This document shows, in pieces, positions 35,290-46,610 of a stretch of 64,000 bases of DNA. Made by a program: the position numbers and the translations under genes. The notes below the pieces were generated by a model. That model did no database searches and was not told the origin of the DNA. It saw only the letters and a program-made list of their open reading frames with translations. Origin of the DNA: Hemileia vastatrix (Eukaryota > Basidiomycota > Pucciniomycetes > Pucciniales > Zaghouaniaceae); the NCBI GenBank assembly GCA_030280995.1, contig JASXTE010000014.1, forward strand, positions 6,090,156 through 6,154,155. Direction: 5' to 3'. Every line of letters begins with the position of its first letter. Position 1 is the stretch's first letter.

Positions 35290-38200
35290 GTGTCTAATGT
35301 TGATAAAGAGGGTTCAAAGCCAGGTTGATGCCCCCTTGATTGTTGCCCAAGAGTTTGACTTCAGTCAGAGAAATTTTAAAATTGTTGAATAACTCTTTTA
35401 TCCAAATAAGATCTTGACCGCATTCAGTCATTGCATAGTATTCAGATTCAGAGGTAGATAGGGCAACAGATTGTTGTTTGGAAGATCTCCAACTTATGAG
35501 GCCAAGGTGAAAAACTAGAGTACCCAATCTAGATTTGGAATCTTCAGCTTTATTATAATCAGCATCAGCAAAGCCTGTTAGATGACCTAGGTGGCTGTAT
35601 TTTAAATTACCCAGAGAGAGTTTTTAATCTAATGTTAGCTGTAAGTATCTGAGGATATGAAAGAAAGCATTGATTTCTTGTCACTTGGTTCATTGAGGAA
35701 TTGAGCTAAAGAACTAGCTGCAAAGGCTAGGTCAGGGCGAGTGCAAAGGACAAGATAATTGAGCAGACCAATGGCGCGATGATAGTTGAATAGTTGAGTT
35801 AATTTTTTTGTAGAACATTTGGAGAATTGGGAATTAGGAACAAGTGGAGTTGAGACAGAGCAACAATCCTGAAAATTAAATTCACTTAGTAATTTATTAA
35901 TATATAAGGTTTGAGATAAGTTAATGGTTTTATTTTCTCTATTGTGATCAATCTTCATCCCCAATACCCACTTGAGCTCACCTTTATCATCCATGTTAAA
36001 AACCTCGGATATTTTGTCCTTAAAATTTTACACAGAGGGTCCTACTATAATAAGATTGTCAACATGAATGAAGACATAACAAGGTTTCAAGGAATTGTTG
36101 TTATAAAAGAGACAGGGATCTGCTATACTTGCTGTGAATACAATATTAGTGAAGAATGAAGATAATTTGTGATACCAACATTGTGGGCTTTGCTTGAGTC
36201 CATAGAGTGATTTTTTGAGATTAAAGCAATGATTATTGTTTTGAGGTGAGTAACCTCAAGGAAATCTTAGATATAAGTCTTCTTCATGTTCCCCATATAA
36301 GAAAGCTTATTTCACAATCCTTGAAAGCAGCCACTCCTAGAACAAATTTTAAAGTGGCCAGTTGTCCAGTGGGAGCATATGTATCATTATACTCTATCCC
36401 TTTGATTTGAAAGAGCCCTTGAAGGCACAGTCAAGCTTTGTATTTGACTACATTACTCTCTGAATCAGTCTTCTTTTTGAATGTCCAGGTGGTTCCTAGT
36501 AAATTATTGTGGTTTGGTATGGGAGTTTCAACCCATAATTGATGTTTATTGATACTTTCAAGTTCAGTTTGGATGGCTTTCAACCATTCATTACTTTTGG
36601 GAGAGTTAAGGGCTTTGTAATAGTTCCTTTGAGTATCTAGCGTAGTTATAACTAAGCATAGCGGATTAACTCTTCGCTTGGTGGTAAGGATATTTGAGGT
36701 ATCAATATCAGAGGATATTTCTTTCAACAGACGACTGTCTTTATTCACATTGGAGTAGTGCTTAGCAGATGAGGAAAGAAGTGATATCTGATATTCACAA
36801 TTAGACTGAGGACTTTCAAGAGGTAACTCTTTGAAGAGATTGGTGTGTGAAAAGTCAGTACATGTTTCATCTTCTGAAGTGGTAATTGGGAAATCAGGGG
36901 TAGTTTTGGTGAAATATGGTGTGGGAGAGTAGTCTAGGTCAGGATAGGGTTTCTATTGTTTCTCCTTCAGAAATATGTGAAGCTAAATTAAATGTGTTAA
37001 GGAATTTTACATTATAAGTAATAATGATTCTGTCAGTGTTTGGAGAATAAATACAATAGTTAATGTGACCCTCACAATAGCCCAGGAAGATTCCTTCTTC
37101 ACCACTACTGTCAAATTTTCTACTTCTAAGATGTTTCTGTTGGTAATAAACTATATGAGAGCTGAAAGGATGGAGCTTTCTAGGGACTTTGTTTGTGCTG
37201 GGATGCCACAATTCCCACTGTGACTTTTGATCCTTGAGTGCTGAGTAGGGTAAGATATTTAGTAAAGTGGAAGTATTGACAGCCTCTTCCCACCAAAAGG
37301 AATCAAGCCCTTATTCAATTAATAAAAATGCAGCTTTCTCAACTTTTGATCTATTACCACACTTGGAAATTTGGTTCTGTTGAGGTGAATAAGGTGCTGT
37401 ACGCAAATGAAGTATTCCCTTATTTATGAGGTGATTTTTAAAGCTATTGTTAATGAACTCCCCGCCATTGTCAGATACAATGCACTTGATATTACGACTT
37501 AATTGATTTTAAACTAGTTTTTCATATTCTTTATATTTCTCAAAAGTTTCTGACTTGAGATTCAGGAAGTAAACATGCCAATATTGAGAATGTCTGTCGA
37601 CAATTTTCAAGAAATAAGATTTTTCACCTTTAGATTCTGGAGTGATAAGACCACATAAGTCCATATGTAATACATCCAGGGGATATTCTGGAGTAGGAAA
37701 GATGCCAGAGTAAGGAAGTATATTTGCTTTAGCAAGAGCGCACATTTTACCATTAAATTTAGTGAAATTCAAACCTGGGAATAGCATCTCCATGGTTTGA
37801 CTACTTGGGTGTCCGTACTTATGATGAATGAGTGCTAAATTTTCTTGAGAGGATGAGTTTGACACATTAAGTATTGAATATTGAGTGAGTAGGAAGCTGA
37901 TGATGTGGCCCTTTGATGAGCATTCAATAAAAGTCCTTCCCCTATTCTTTACTTTAAATGTCCCCATTATATTTTTTGAGATACTATCCATTTTTAAGTA
38001 TATCGGTAGATGAGATTAAGGTTACTTTTATTAAAGGGGAGTAGATAGCTTGATTTATGACAAATTGATGGCCAGATGATGAGGTAAAAGAAACTTTGCC
38101 TTGTCCAAGGGCAAATATTTCATCCCCATTTGCCAAAGATAGAGATGCCTTGAGAGATTTATATTCCGAGAATAAGTCCTTATTGTTGAATATGGAGAAT

Positions 38201-39102
38201 GATTTGCCACTTTCCAAGATGGAATAGTTACCAGGGAGATCTGAGAAAACTGAAAGAACTTTATGTTGAGTATCATTTTCCTTAGCTTCTCTTTCTTTCT
38301 TTTGTTTTAAGAATTCATTGCGTTTTTCATGGTGAAGTTGGAAACAAGAAGCTTTGGAGTGAGGAGCTAAGGGATTATGTTTCCCTTTGGAGAAAAAGTT
38401 CCTTGTTTTGGTGTCCACGTCCAAAACTGTCCCTGAAGAGCTGCTTGTCAGGTTAAGAGTTTTTTGATGAATTATCTTGGCTTCTATATCAGTGAATATA
38501 CCTTCAATTGTAGGTTGTTGATTAGTAATGTTGTATTTTCTCAAGATAATTGTTGCAGCTGTTTGGTAAGAGTCCGGTAGTAGGTTTAGAATGTAGTTAG
38601 CCGTAATGTACAAGAGAATATTCTCTTTGAAGAGATTGGGTGCAACTTCTCGTAATAGTTTAATGGTGCTTCTCAATTTTTCAATAGACCCCAAGATATT
38701 GGATTCAGTGAATTTAATTTTAAAGAGTTTATTTACAAAGTATGAGCAGTTTTGGCTTGATTTCGAAGCATAGTGATTTTTAATTCAAGTCCATAATTCA
38801 GCAGGTTTTAAAGCGTCATTGTCTAGGATAAATATGTGTTGATTTGCACAATCCACGTACATTTTAATGATGGTATTGGTTTGTTGTTGTTTGATTTTGA
38901 AAAGGGAGTGTAATTCTGGATTAGTGGTAACAGCACAATCCTTGTCAAGGAACTGATCCAAGTTTTGAACAGTGAGGGCATACTTCAAGTCAGCCTTCCA
39001 GGTACTATAATTTTTATCTTTTAGTTTTTAGATACCTTTAATTTTGGAAAAGTTGGAGGACTCTTGTAATTAGGAGAAGTTGGGTGCAGAGAGTTCAGGC
39101 AT
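35290..39102 (-). pseudogene. Copia gag-pol (decayed)
   Basis: The minus-strand gag starts at ATG 39102 (MPELSAPNF), with YSTWKADLKYALTVQNLDQF and a long gag body to about 37990. The pre-integrase region (LIHHKYGHPS) and integrase (LHMDLCG, IVSDNGGEF, APYSPQQN) follow to about 37300. Reverse transcriptase pieces (NEWLKAIQTELESINKHQLW; FNMDDKGELKWVLGMKI; RPDLAFAASSLAQFL) and RNase H (LISWRSSKQQSVALSTSESE) end near 35290. The usual YVDD box reads HVDN. Stops occur throughout. Confidence 0.88.
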
Positions 39103-39107
39103 GGCGG

Positions 39108-40200
39108 TGTAGACAATCCTATAGTACTAGCTATAGGCCTTGACAAGGGAGTTGGAGAAAAACCAGAGAGAAAATCCCCTGTCCCTTTAGAAAAATAGAG
39201 TGAGATTTACTTGCTAAAGTAAGTTGGTTCCTGTTTTGCTAAAGCCCCTTTTTAACACACTTGACTGCTTGATGAGCCAAGAAAGTAGTCACCAGATAGA
39301 CTACCAGACCAAAGAACTGAAATGTAGAACAAAGTCCACACCAGAGACAGCAAAGATACTTGATGTAGGCTGCAAATCCACACCAGAGACAGCAATAATA
39401 CTTGCTATAGCTTGCAAGACTATAACAGAGAAAACAGTTTCCAAAGTTAAGTTAAATGAAGAACTCACTTGCAACAAACACAGCCAAATTGTGGCCAGAA
39501 AACAGTAAAAACTGAGTGAGGAACAATGATATCACCTCCGGATGGTTGTATGATAATTAAGGTTGCCCCAAACTGTCTTATTCACTATGTACACACAGAC
39601 CACTATCTAAGAGCCCATGCGCACCCACCAATCTGGCGCCTGTACCCACCAAATTGAATAAAAAACCCTCCTGAAGCGCTCCCCAACCTTCTAAAAGAGA
39701 GGCGGGCGGGCTTCCCGACGTCGGAGGTGCCGCCTGAAGCGGCCCGGCCTCCCTGAAGCCAGAAAACCAATAAAAACAACTAATCTACTTAGAAAAATTA
39801 GCTACAACTACTAAAACCTTTAAAACACGGAATTTCACTATAACAACGTTGAGACAAGAAATATAGAGAAAAATTAGCTCTATCCAATGGTACTAAGCAC
39901 TTAACCCTAAGACTTAAGGTTAGCCCGTAAAACACGAAAAACAAAATTATACAGCTATCTTTTTTAAATGAAAAATGAGGAAATGACCCCTTAAAACTTA
40001 GAATATAAAAAATGTCTTCAAGACATAAAATATAGAGAAAAACTGGGGCTATCCAATGATAGTACCCACATACCCGCAGACCCAATATCCACGGAATAAA
40101 ACCAGAAAAATACCCAATTCCTTAACAGATGTCAATTAAGACATGCACAAACAGCGCCAAATCACACAACAAAGGCCCCTGCCAATGTTGGAAGACCACA
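39108..40200 (-). repeat. solo LTR of the Gypsy A type in the Copia leader
   Basis: It runs from TGTGGTCTTCC (40200, minus) to TGTCTACA (39108) and aligns with 19423-20480. It lies between the Copia primer-binding site and the gag ATG, only six bases upstream of the ATG. Flanks GCGGT (39104-39108) and GCAGT (40201-40205) form an imperfect duplication, four of five bases. It has no internal region of its own. Confidence 0.8.
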
Positions 40201-40287
40201 GCAGTATGGACAGATGAGGATGACGAGAATTGAGAGGAAGTTCCAGGGGACTCGGGAGTTGCCAGTTTTAATTAAGCATCTGGGGTG

Positions 40288-40302
40288 CTGGGCCCATAAC
40301 CC
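40288..40302 (-). other. Copia primer-binding site matching the initiator tRNA anticodon arm
   Basis: The plus strand reads CTGGGCCCATAACCC next to the LTR end. Eukaryotic initiator tRNA-Met has CTGGGCTCATAACCC around its CAU anticodon, a one-base difference. Priming from an internally cleaved initiator tRNA is known for Drosophila copia. The match is from memory of the tRNA sequence. Confidence 0.7.
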
Positions 40303-40894
40303 TGATGAACAATAGTGACAGTTAAGTAAGGACTCAGGACAAGGTGGAAAGTGGACTAATAAGTAAGTAAAGGAAAGAATACCTGATGAAAAATAGTGAC
40401 AGGTAAATAAGGACTTGGGACAAGGTGGACAGTGGACTAAGAAGTAAGTAAAGGACTTGAGGGAAAAGGGAAGAAAGTGGATGCATTGCTGTAGAGGAGC
40501 AGATGTAAAATTATACCTGATGAACAATAGTGACAGGTAAGTAAGGACTCAAATAATAAAGAAGGACTTGGAAAAAGGTGGACAGTGGACTAAGAAATAA
40601 GTAAAGGACTTGAGGGAAAAGGGAAGAAAGTTTATGTTTTTTAATAAGTAAATAAAGAGAGATTAGGATAAAATAAGATAAATAAATAAAGGGAAGAAAG
40701 TGGATTCCAGAATGAGATGATCCCAGCATCCTTACATAGTGTTTCTCTATCACAATGTTAGGTTAAATGAAAATAGGTCTGTTTAAATACATGCGTAAAA
40801 ATCTAGTCTATGTAGATGCTCAATTAATTTTTATACAGTAAATGTAAGAGATATTAAATTATCTTAGTAAGTATCGAGTTTATATATATTAACA
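40303..40894 (-). repeat. 5' LTR of Copia (592 bp)
   Basis: It has the same ends as the 3' LTR and continuous sequence through CTTAGTAAGTATCGAG, which shows the ancestral state of the solo-LTR insertion site. CCCAA follows at 40895. Confidence 0.9.
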
Positions 40895-41620
40895 CCCAAG
40901 AGGACCAAATCTTCATCATGATCCCAGATATGATTTCCGCTCCATTCTCAACATTCCTCAACTTAACTTCACTCAACTATTTTGAACTTCTCCTGATTCT
41001 TTCTTAAAACTTTATCAACTCATCTCAGATCATCGTATCTTTCATAACAATTACCATAACAAACAGCTTAATCCTGCCATCCAACTTGCTGTTGCACTAT
41101 GTCGCTTTGGCTCAAATGGAAATAGTGCTGCTGTAAGTTGTTTGAATAATCTATTTCACATAGGATATGGTACAGTGATATTATACACCAAGCGTTGTAT
41201 GATTGCTATCCTTTCCCTCAAGTCTCAAACACTTTCTTGGCCAACTCCAGAACAGCGACTTGAATTCTCTCAAGTTATGCAAGCTGAAGGTTTCCCTGTA
41301 TGTGTAGGTTTTGTTGATGGCACAACTATACCTTTGTGTCAAAAGCCTGCTCATGATGGCAACCATTATTTCCATCTCAAAAAAAGGTTTCTTCAAAATG
41401 TTCTCCAATTTCACATTTATCATAAACTAACTTTTTATCTTCTTTGTAGATACTCTATTGCCATTCAACTTGTCTGTGAAATCAACAAAAAGTTTATTGC
41501 TTTTCATAGTGGCTTCCCCAGCTCATGTAATTACTCTTTCATCTTCCAAACAATGAGGATTTCTCAAAGTCGTGACTCATACATTGACAAGTCTCAGTAC
41601 CTCCTTGCAGACTCAGCATA
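40895..41620 (+). pseudogene. Harbinger-type transposase, DDE domain (truncated)
   Basis: The frame continues from 33215. One in-frame TGA lies at about 40978. Then come NPAIQLAVALCRFGSNGNSA, CVGFVDGTTIPLCQKP (first catalytic Asp) and LKKR. A GT-AG intron follows at 41387-41449, then YSIAIQLVCEINKKFIAFHS and QYLLADSAY (second Asp). The family's third acidic residue would follow, but the gene is cut at 41621 by a CACTA-like terminus. Length compared with the family (about 350-400 residues) shows that roughly the last quarter is missing. Non-functional. Confidence 0.85.
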
Positions 41621-42220
41621 CACCACCCAATATTTGGGGGGGGGGGGGGACTTGCTAGCGATTCCTCAACTTGAAGTCAGATAGAAATCAGATGGAACTC
41701 AGACTTAACTCAGATGGAACTTATAATGAGCTGACACTGAACTCTACTTTGAGCTCATCATGAGCTTTTAACCAAGGATGAATGGTAATGTGTGGAAATA
41801 ATAGCAATAATTTAATGAAAAATTAATAGAAAGGTAAACAAAGGGAGCTTAAGAACCTGATTGATTCACTGTATTTTTTATTAAACACAATTTAATGTTC
41901 ATTTTGAATTGCAATTGATCAGTAAAAAGGCTGAAAGTTATATTTTTTTCTTAAAGTATTACTTTTAACCTGTCTAATAATTTTAATAATTTTTTTTGGA
42001 AAAAATATATAAGAAAATTTGTGGCTCATTCTATTGAATACTCTTTTTAACCCAAAATTTGAAGCTTTACTTTTTAGATTTAAACCATATTAAATAACTT
42101 TTTTGATGTGCTTTTCTAATTTTTTATTATACAAGATAATTAGTTTAAATTGAGCTGATTTATCTAAAAAAGATATTGGACTTTCAATATTAGTTTTTAT
42201 ATCCTAGAATACAGTCAAAA
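41621..42220. mobile_element. CACTA-like terminus and subterminal region (other end not found)
   Basis: It begins CACCACCCAATATTTGGGGG, has a run of 14 G (41636-41649), then GACTTGCTAGCGATTC. Subterminal direct repeats follow (TCAGATGGAACTCAGA, TCAGATGGAACTTATA; GAGCTGACACTGAAC, GAGCTCATCATGAGC). The sequence to 42220 is AT-rich without a gene. No matching right end followed by the left flank ATA was found, so the element may be truncated. Confidence 0.65.
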
Positions 42221-42446
42221 CACAACACAATATGGGGGTGTACTTGCTAGCGAGTCTGCAACCTTTGATCCAAACTCACCACAGATTGAACACACATTGA
42301 GCTATTTACAAAGAACCATACAATCAGAGATGAACACCACTCAGAAAAACAGTTTTAGGTGGGTTTTCAAGTAGAGTTTAGAATGGGTTTAATATGAGTT
42401 CAGGTTGGGGACTTGCTAGCAAGCCCACCCCCTATATTGCGTAGTG
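42221..42446. mobile_element. 226-bp CACTA-like miniature inverted-repeat element
   Basis: Left CACAACACAATATGGGGGTG and right, reverse-complemented, CACTACGCAATATAGGGGG align over about 44 bp at roughly 80% identity, and both run into a TTGCTAGC core. AAA flanks both sides (42218-42220 and 42447-42449), a 3-bp duplication typical of CACTA elements. It is too small to encode a protein. Confidence 0.85.
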
Positions 42447-44529
42447 AAACACACATTAAAAAATAAATAAAAGATAGACATGTGTTTTCCTAATTTATTG
42501 CTCAATGAAGTACTCTCACAGATATTTTATACTAAGAACTAATAATTGATAAATTATTTGATAATATGTCTGAAAAGAAGTATAATTCTATTAATAGTAA
42601 ATTTTAATCCAGTTGTTGTACTTTTTAAAAGCAAGAAGATGATTACAATTAAAAGAAAATTAATTTTTTCCCTTTTATCTCCTCTATTTATTCCTCAACT
42701 TCTAAGATATTTTTTAAGATAAATTTTTTAAATTTAATGCATATATGATATTTTGAAACTCTTCATGACATAGTTCATCAACATTTCATGAGAATATTTT
42801 CAGTTGATAGAGTGAGTGATCTCATGAGTTGAAATAATTAATCACTACTCAATAAATTGTCCATATGACAAACTAAAATTTAAACTAGATGCAAAATTTT
42901 AAAGATAAATCAAAAAAACAGTATTAAAATCTTTAAACAGTAATTTTAATAATTAAGTGTGCTTCAATGCTATATTTTGAAATAATTTCTGTGTCCACCG
43001 GGGACTCAGCACCATATATTTTGAAACATTTTCTCCTGTGAAAAAATATGATTCATGTTGAATTATAGACTATATTATTGTTAAAGAACTGAATTGAATA
43101 TTTTAAAGTTGTATTGTTTCATCATTCTATCAGTTTCTCATTTAAAACAACTCTATGACATTTATTTTATAAAAAAGACACAATAAGAATTTTTGGTCAT
43201 ACCCATACAAAAAAATCTTGTGCTAAAGTTATCATACTTTAATTAAAAGATATATTGATTCATATTTCAAACTCATAGACACAATATTTCAATTCTATGC
43301 TGTTGAGAAATAAATTTAGAAAAATGATTGAGGTCCAATTTTTAGTCATTAAAAAAAATTTTTGACAGGAGTAATTCACAACTGAACATTTACATCTCAA
43401 TCATAAACAAAATATATGGGTTAATGATTTATCAATTATTTATTAGAAATATGATACTCAAGATGATAGGTCAAAATTATATGATTTTTCTATTCAATTA
43501 CTAAGTCTATAAAATACAATCCCTTGGATATTTTATTCAAACAGAAAAATTTATGAATCTTCTCTAAATTTGCCTTATCACAAAGAAATACTATAATGAG
43601 TATATTTGTCAGCCAGGCTACTAGACTTACCCAGTAAAATAATTAATTATTTTACTGAAATGAAGCCACACCTTTTTAAATTCTTATTAATAAATAATTA
43701 TTTAGTACTTACTTATGTATTACTTACAACTAACTAGCTAAGCATATTAAGTGATGTAAATAATTAATAAATTTAAGTAATTGTCCCATACAATTTTACT
43801 CCCTAACACCATGCTCAATAATACAGCTGAGTGGGAATAAAAATAATAATAAAAATATAATAAAATTCTTAAAAATATCAAATTCTTTTACTGAGAGATT
43901 TGGATTTCCTTGAAATAAATATATTTAAATCAAATGTGTTGTATTAATTGTGAAAGTCCAAGGGAAATCATATTTTATTGCAAATGAAAATGATACCCTT
44001 TTTGACGTACCAATTAATTTATTTCTTTTTATTTATTACATATACACTCTTTTTTATTCAGTTTTCTTCTCACACCCTTGTATTAGGTGGTGTTAACTCT
44101 GTGTCTTTATTTCCCGTATTTTTGCCTATAAAAGGCCCTCACTTTTTGTACTTTTTGACTCATTCCTTACATACTTATATATGTTAAACATTGTTATTTA
44201 CAACCTCTATTACTATTCTTTATCATTTTAGTAGTTACATTCACATATTCCTAATCTATTAATAATAAAAATAATATTTCTCACCTTTTATCATTTGAGT
44301 AAAAACATTATAATTTGAAAGAAATATGTACCATACCTTTAAGAGTCTATTAAAACCCGTCAAATCCTCTTAGTACCTCCAATTCTACCTTCTAGACCAA
44401 GAGATCCACCAACAGTTGGGGACCCTATCAAATCGTCGAAGGCACATCATTATTTGAAGATGGAGACCATGGGGACCATTGCCATTGAGGTACCTATAAG
44501 GATGAGTGGACGACAAAAACGACGAACGT
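42447..44529. other. AT-rich intergenic relic, no gene seen
   Basis: About 2 kb with no convincing coding frame. A short CTATATTTTGAAA word is duplicated at about 42970 and 43013 around CACCGGGGACTCAGCACC. The open frame at 43978-44187 is Phe/Tyr/Leu-rich from T-runs and unsupported. Confidence 0.5.
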
Positions 44530-45350
44530 TGTGGTAGCCTAAAGTTTAGTATGGCACCTAAGTACGTAAATGGAGTTATTGTCACACGCCACGTGACACT
44601 TGAGGCGAAATCAACTCATTAAATCAATAATATCGAGTCCTAAATCTATACTCGAAGTGCAGAAAGCAATTCTCCATAGAAACTGCGATTTTTCCTTTGT
44701 GTACTTACTATTTAACTGCGCTAGCCTAAACTCTAAATCTAAATTATTCAATCTCCCAATAGGGTACCTTAGTCCTTTTCAATAAGCAACGCACAGCGCT
44801 AGGTTCAACGAAATAGTACAGTATTAGTTTTTCATTAAAGTTTTGTTAATCAATTAAAAAGGGGTAAATTGAGCATGGATGGATATTTAGTGAAGAGGGT
44901 CTAAGTGTATGTTAGTAATGGTCAATGGAATGGGAATGGTGCGATGGAAGGGAGGTCAATGCGAGGAGGAACAAAGGATATAAAAGGAGTTGGGTATTCG
45001 GTTCGATATTCCTTAGAATTAAATTATAAAATCGTATTTACATTAATAGTGGTAAATCCTTAAAGTTAAATCATTGTTATTGTATCTTTCTTTTATTTTC
45101 TCAATATTCATTTCTAAAATCCTAAATCTTTGATTATTGAGTTTCCAACCCTTTGTGAGATTTTAAGAATTACTATTACCTTTGAACTAGTCTATAATTC
45201 TTCTCAAACGAACATCGAACCTGTAGCTATTACTTTGAGTGACCTTTGAATCATTTCCTCAAATCATTCCTCTGTGCTTCGAAGAAGTTTATAAATACCT
45301 CATCTCACTTACAGGAACATCCTCGACCTTGTGCGTAGGCCATCCGGTGA
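44530..45350 (+). repeat. 5' LTR of Gypsy E (end approximate)
   Basis: The start is fixed by identity with 51440-51490. It ends somewhere before the gag ATG at 45424, perhaps at CCGGTGACA near 45350. It contains a plausible promoter-to-leader region, but no site can be assigned. Confidence 0.65.
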
Positions 45351-45423
45351 CAGTATAATTTAATTCTCCGTAGTTCTCATTCTTTGCACTACTACGTCCT
45401 TTTAGGTGTTTCTAAAATTTTAA

Positions 45424-46596
45424 ATGGCACCTGTTCAACGCACTCCTCCTACAGGAGCTACTACTAGAGCTCGCGCTAGAGGCAGGCCAACAGCCACAAG
45501 GTCTGTTTCTCGCACTCACTCTTTGGAACCACTCAACCTTAGGGAACGGCAACATTCAGTTCAATCTGTAGAAGACATTCCACAAGATTTTGAGGATTCT
45601 AGTGATGAAGAAGAAGGAGAGGATACAATGCACGAGGCACCATCCGCCCCTGCCAATCACCCTTCTGGCCAATCCTCAGAACCTGGACCATCTAACTCTC
45701 TGGAAGATTTCATGAGACTTTTTATGAAAACCCTTTCAAATCCAACGTCTTCAGAGGGATCTAAGTTCAAAACTCCTTCTATGAAATCTCCTGACAAATT
45801 CGACGGAGATCACCCCGACAGATTGCGACCCTTCTTGCAAACCTGCAAACTACTGTTCCATAATGACCCTTGAACCTTTAACAGAGACCGATCAAAGGTT
45901 GTTTACGCTTCTTCATTCCTAGCCGGGAAAGCAGCAAGATGGTTCGAACCTTATCTACTCATGCTTTCTTTGACAGAAACCCACTTACTTATCAATAATT
46001 GGGAAAAGTTCGAGGACCAACTTTTTACGTTGTTTGGAGACCCTAATGAAATGGACAACGCGGAAATTGAACTTGATTGTTTTCGCATGAGTGATAATGG
46101 TAAAGCTTCTGAATATATCTCGAACTTCAGAGCACTTCAAACTCGAGTAGGTTGGAATGATGCTGCCCTTAAGTATCATTTCAAGAAAGGACTTCCTTTG
46201 AGGATTCTAGATCAATTAAATCTTCACGGTCAGAAGATGACTACTTTAACGGACTTAATGGATTGAACCCTCGAACTTGACGGCGTTTATCAAGGACGAC
46301 TTCAACATCGTCGATATGCCAACAAATCTCAAGGCCTAAATTTTAAATCGGGACCTTCTTCACACCCACGACCAAATCAATCCAAACCCAATAAGGGAAA
46401 GGATAAACCTCGACCAAAAGGCTCGACCCCAGGCGATATCAGCAAAGTACTGGATCCTAAAGGGGAACTTAAAGAAGCTGAGAGGAAGAGACGAGCAGAT
46501 AATGGGTTATGTATGTATTGTGGGGGTAAGCACAAGTTGGAAGACTGTGTAAAGTTGAAGGAAAGAGAAGGTACTAGTTCGAAGTCAAAAAACTAG
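45424..46596 (+). pseudogene. Gypsy E gag (two in-frame stops)
   Basis: The frame opens MAPVQRTPPTGATTRARARG and has an acidic Ser-rich N-terminus. The capsid-like core includes FDGDHPDRLRPFLQTCKLLF, FLAGKAARWFEPYL and KFEDQLFTLFGDPN. A basic linker precedes a zinc knuckle CMYCGGKHKLEDC (CX2CX3HX4C). TGA stops interrupt it at about 45871 and 46264; both are readily explained by a C-to-T change of CGA. It ends at TAG 46594-46596, and pol follows in another frame. Gag would package the element RNA and form particles. Confidence 0.88.
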
Positions 46597-46610
46597 TAGA
46601 TAGTTTACTT

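Larger units (their letters stand above)
33216..40894 (-). mobile_element. complete but decayed Ty1/Copia retrotransposon
   Basis: On the minus strand: 5' LTR 40894-40303, primer-binding site 40302-40288, leader, gag from ATG 39102, pol to about 35290, then 3' LTR (35106-35079 and 33873-33216). Both outer ends are flanked by CCCAA (33211-33215 and 40895-40899). LTR ends are TGTTAATATATATA… and …TTGTTCATCA. Two foreign LTRs interrupt it: 39108-40200 in the leader and 33874-35078 in the 3' LTR. It sits in the Harbinger gene. Confidence 0.92.

Noticed and set aside
41621..42446. One 826-bp CACTA-like element spanning both termini
   Set aside because: The flank before 41621 (ATA) does not match the flank after 42446 (AAA), while 42221-42446 has its own matching AAA duplication; treated as two elements.
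43978..44187. 69-codon frame resembling a small membrane protein
   Set aside because: Phe/Tyr/Leu content comes from T-rich DNA; no homologous features or promoter context.
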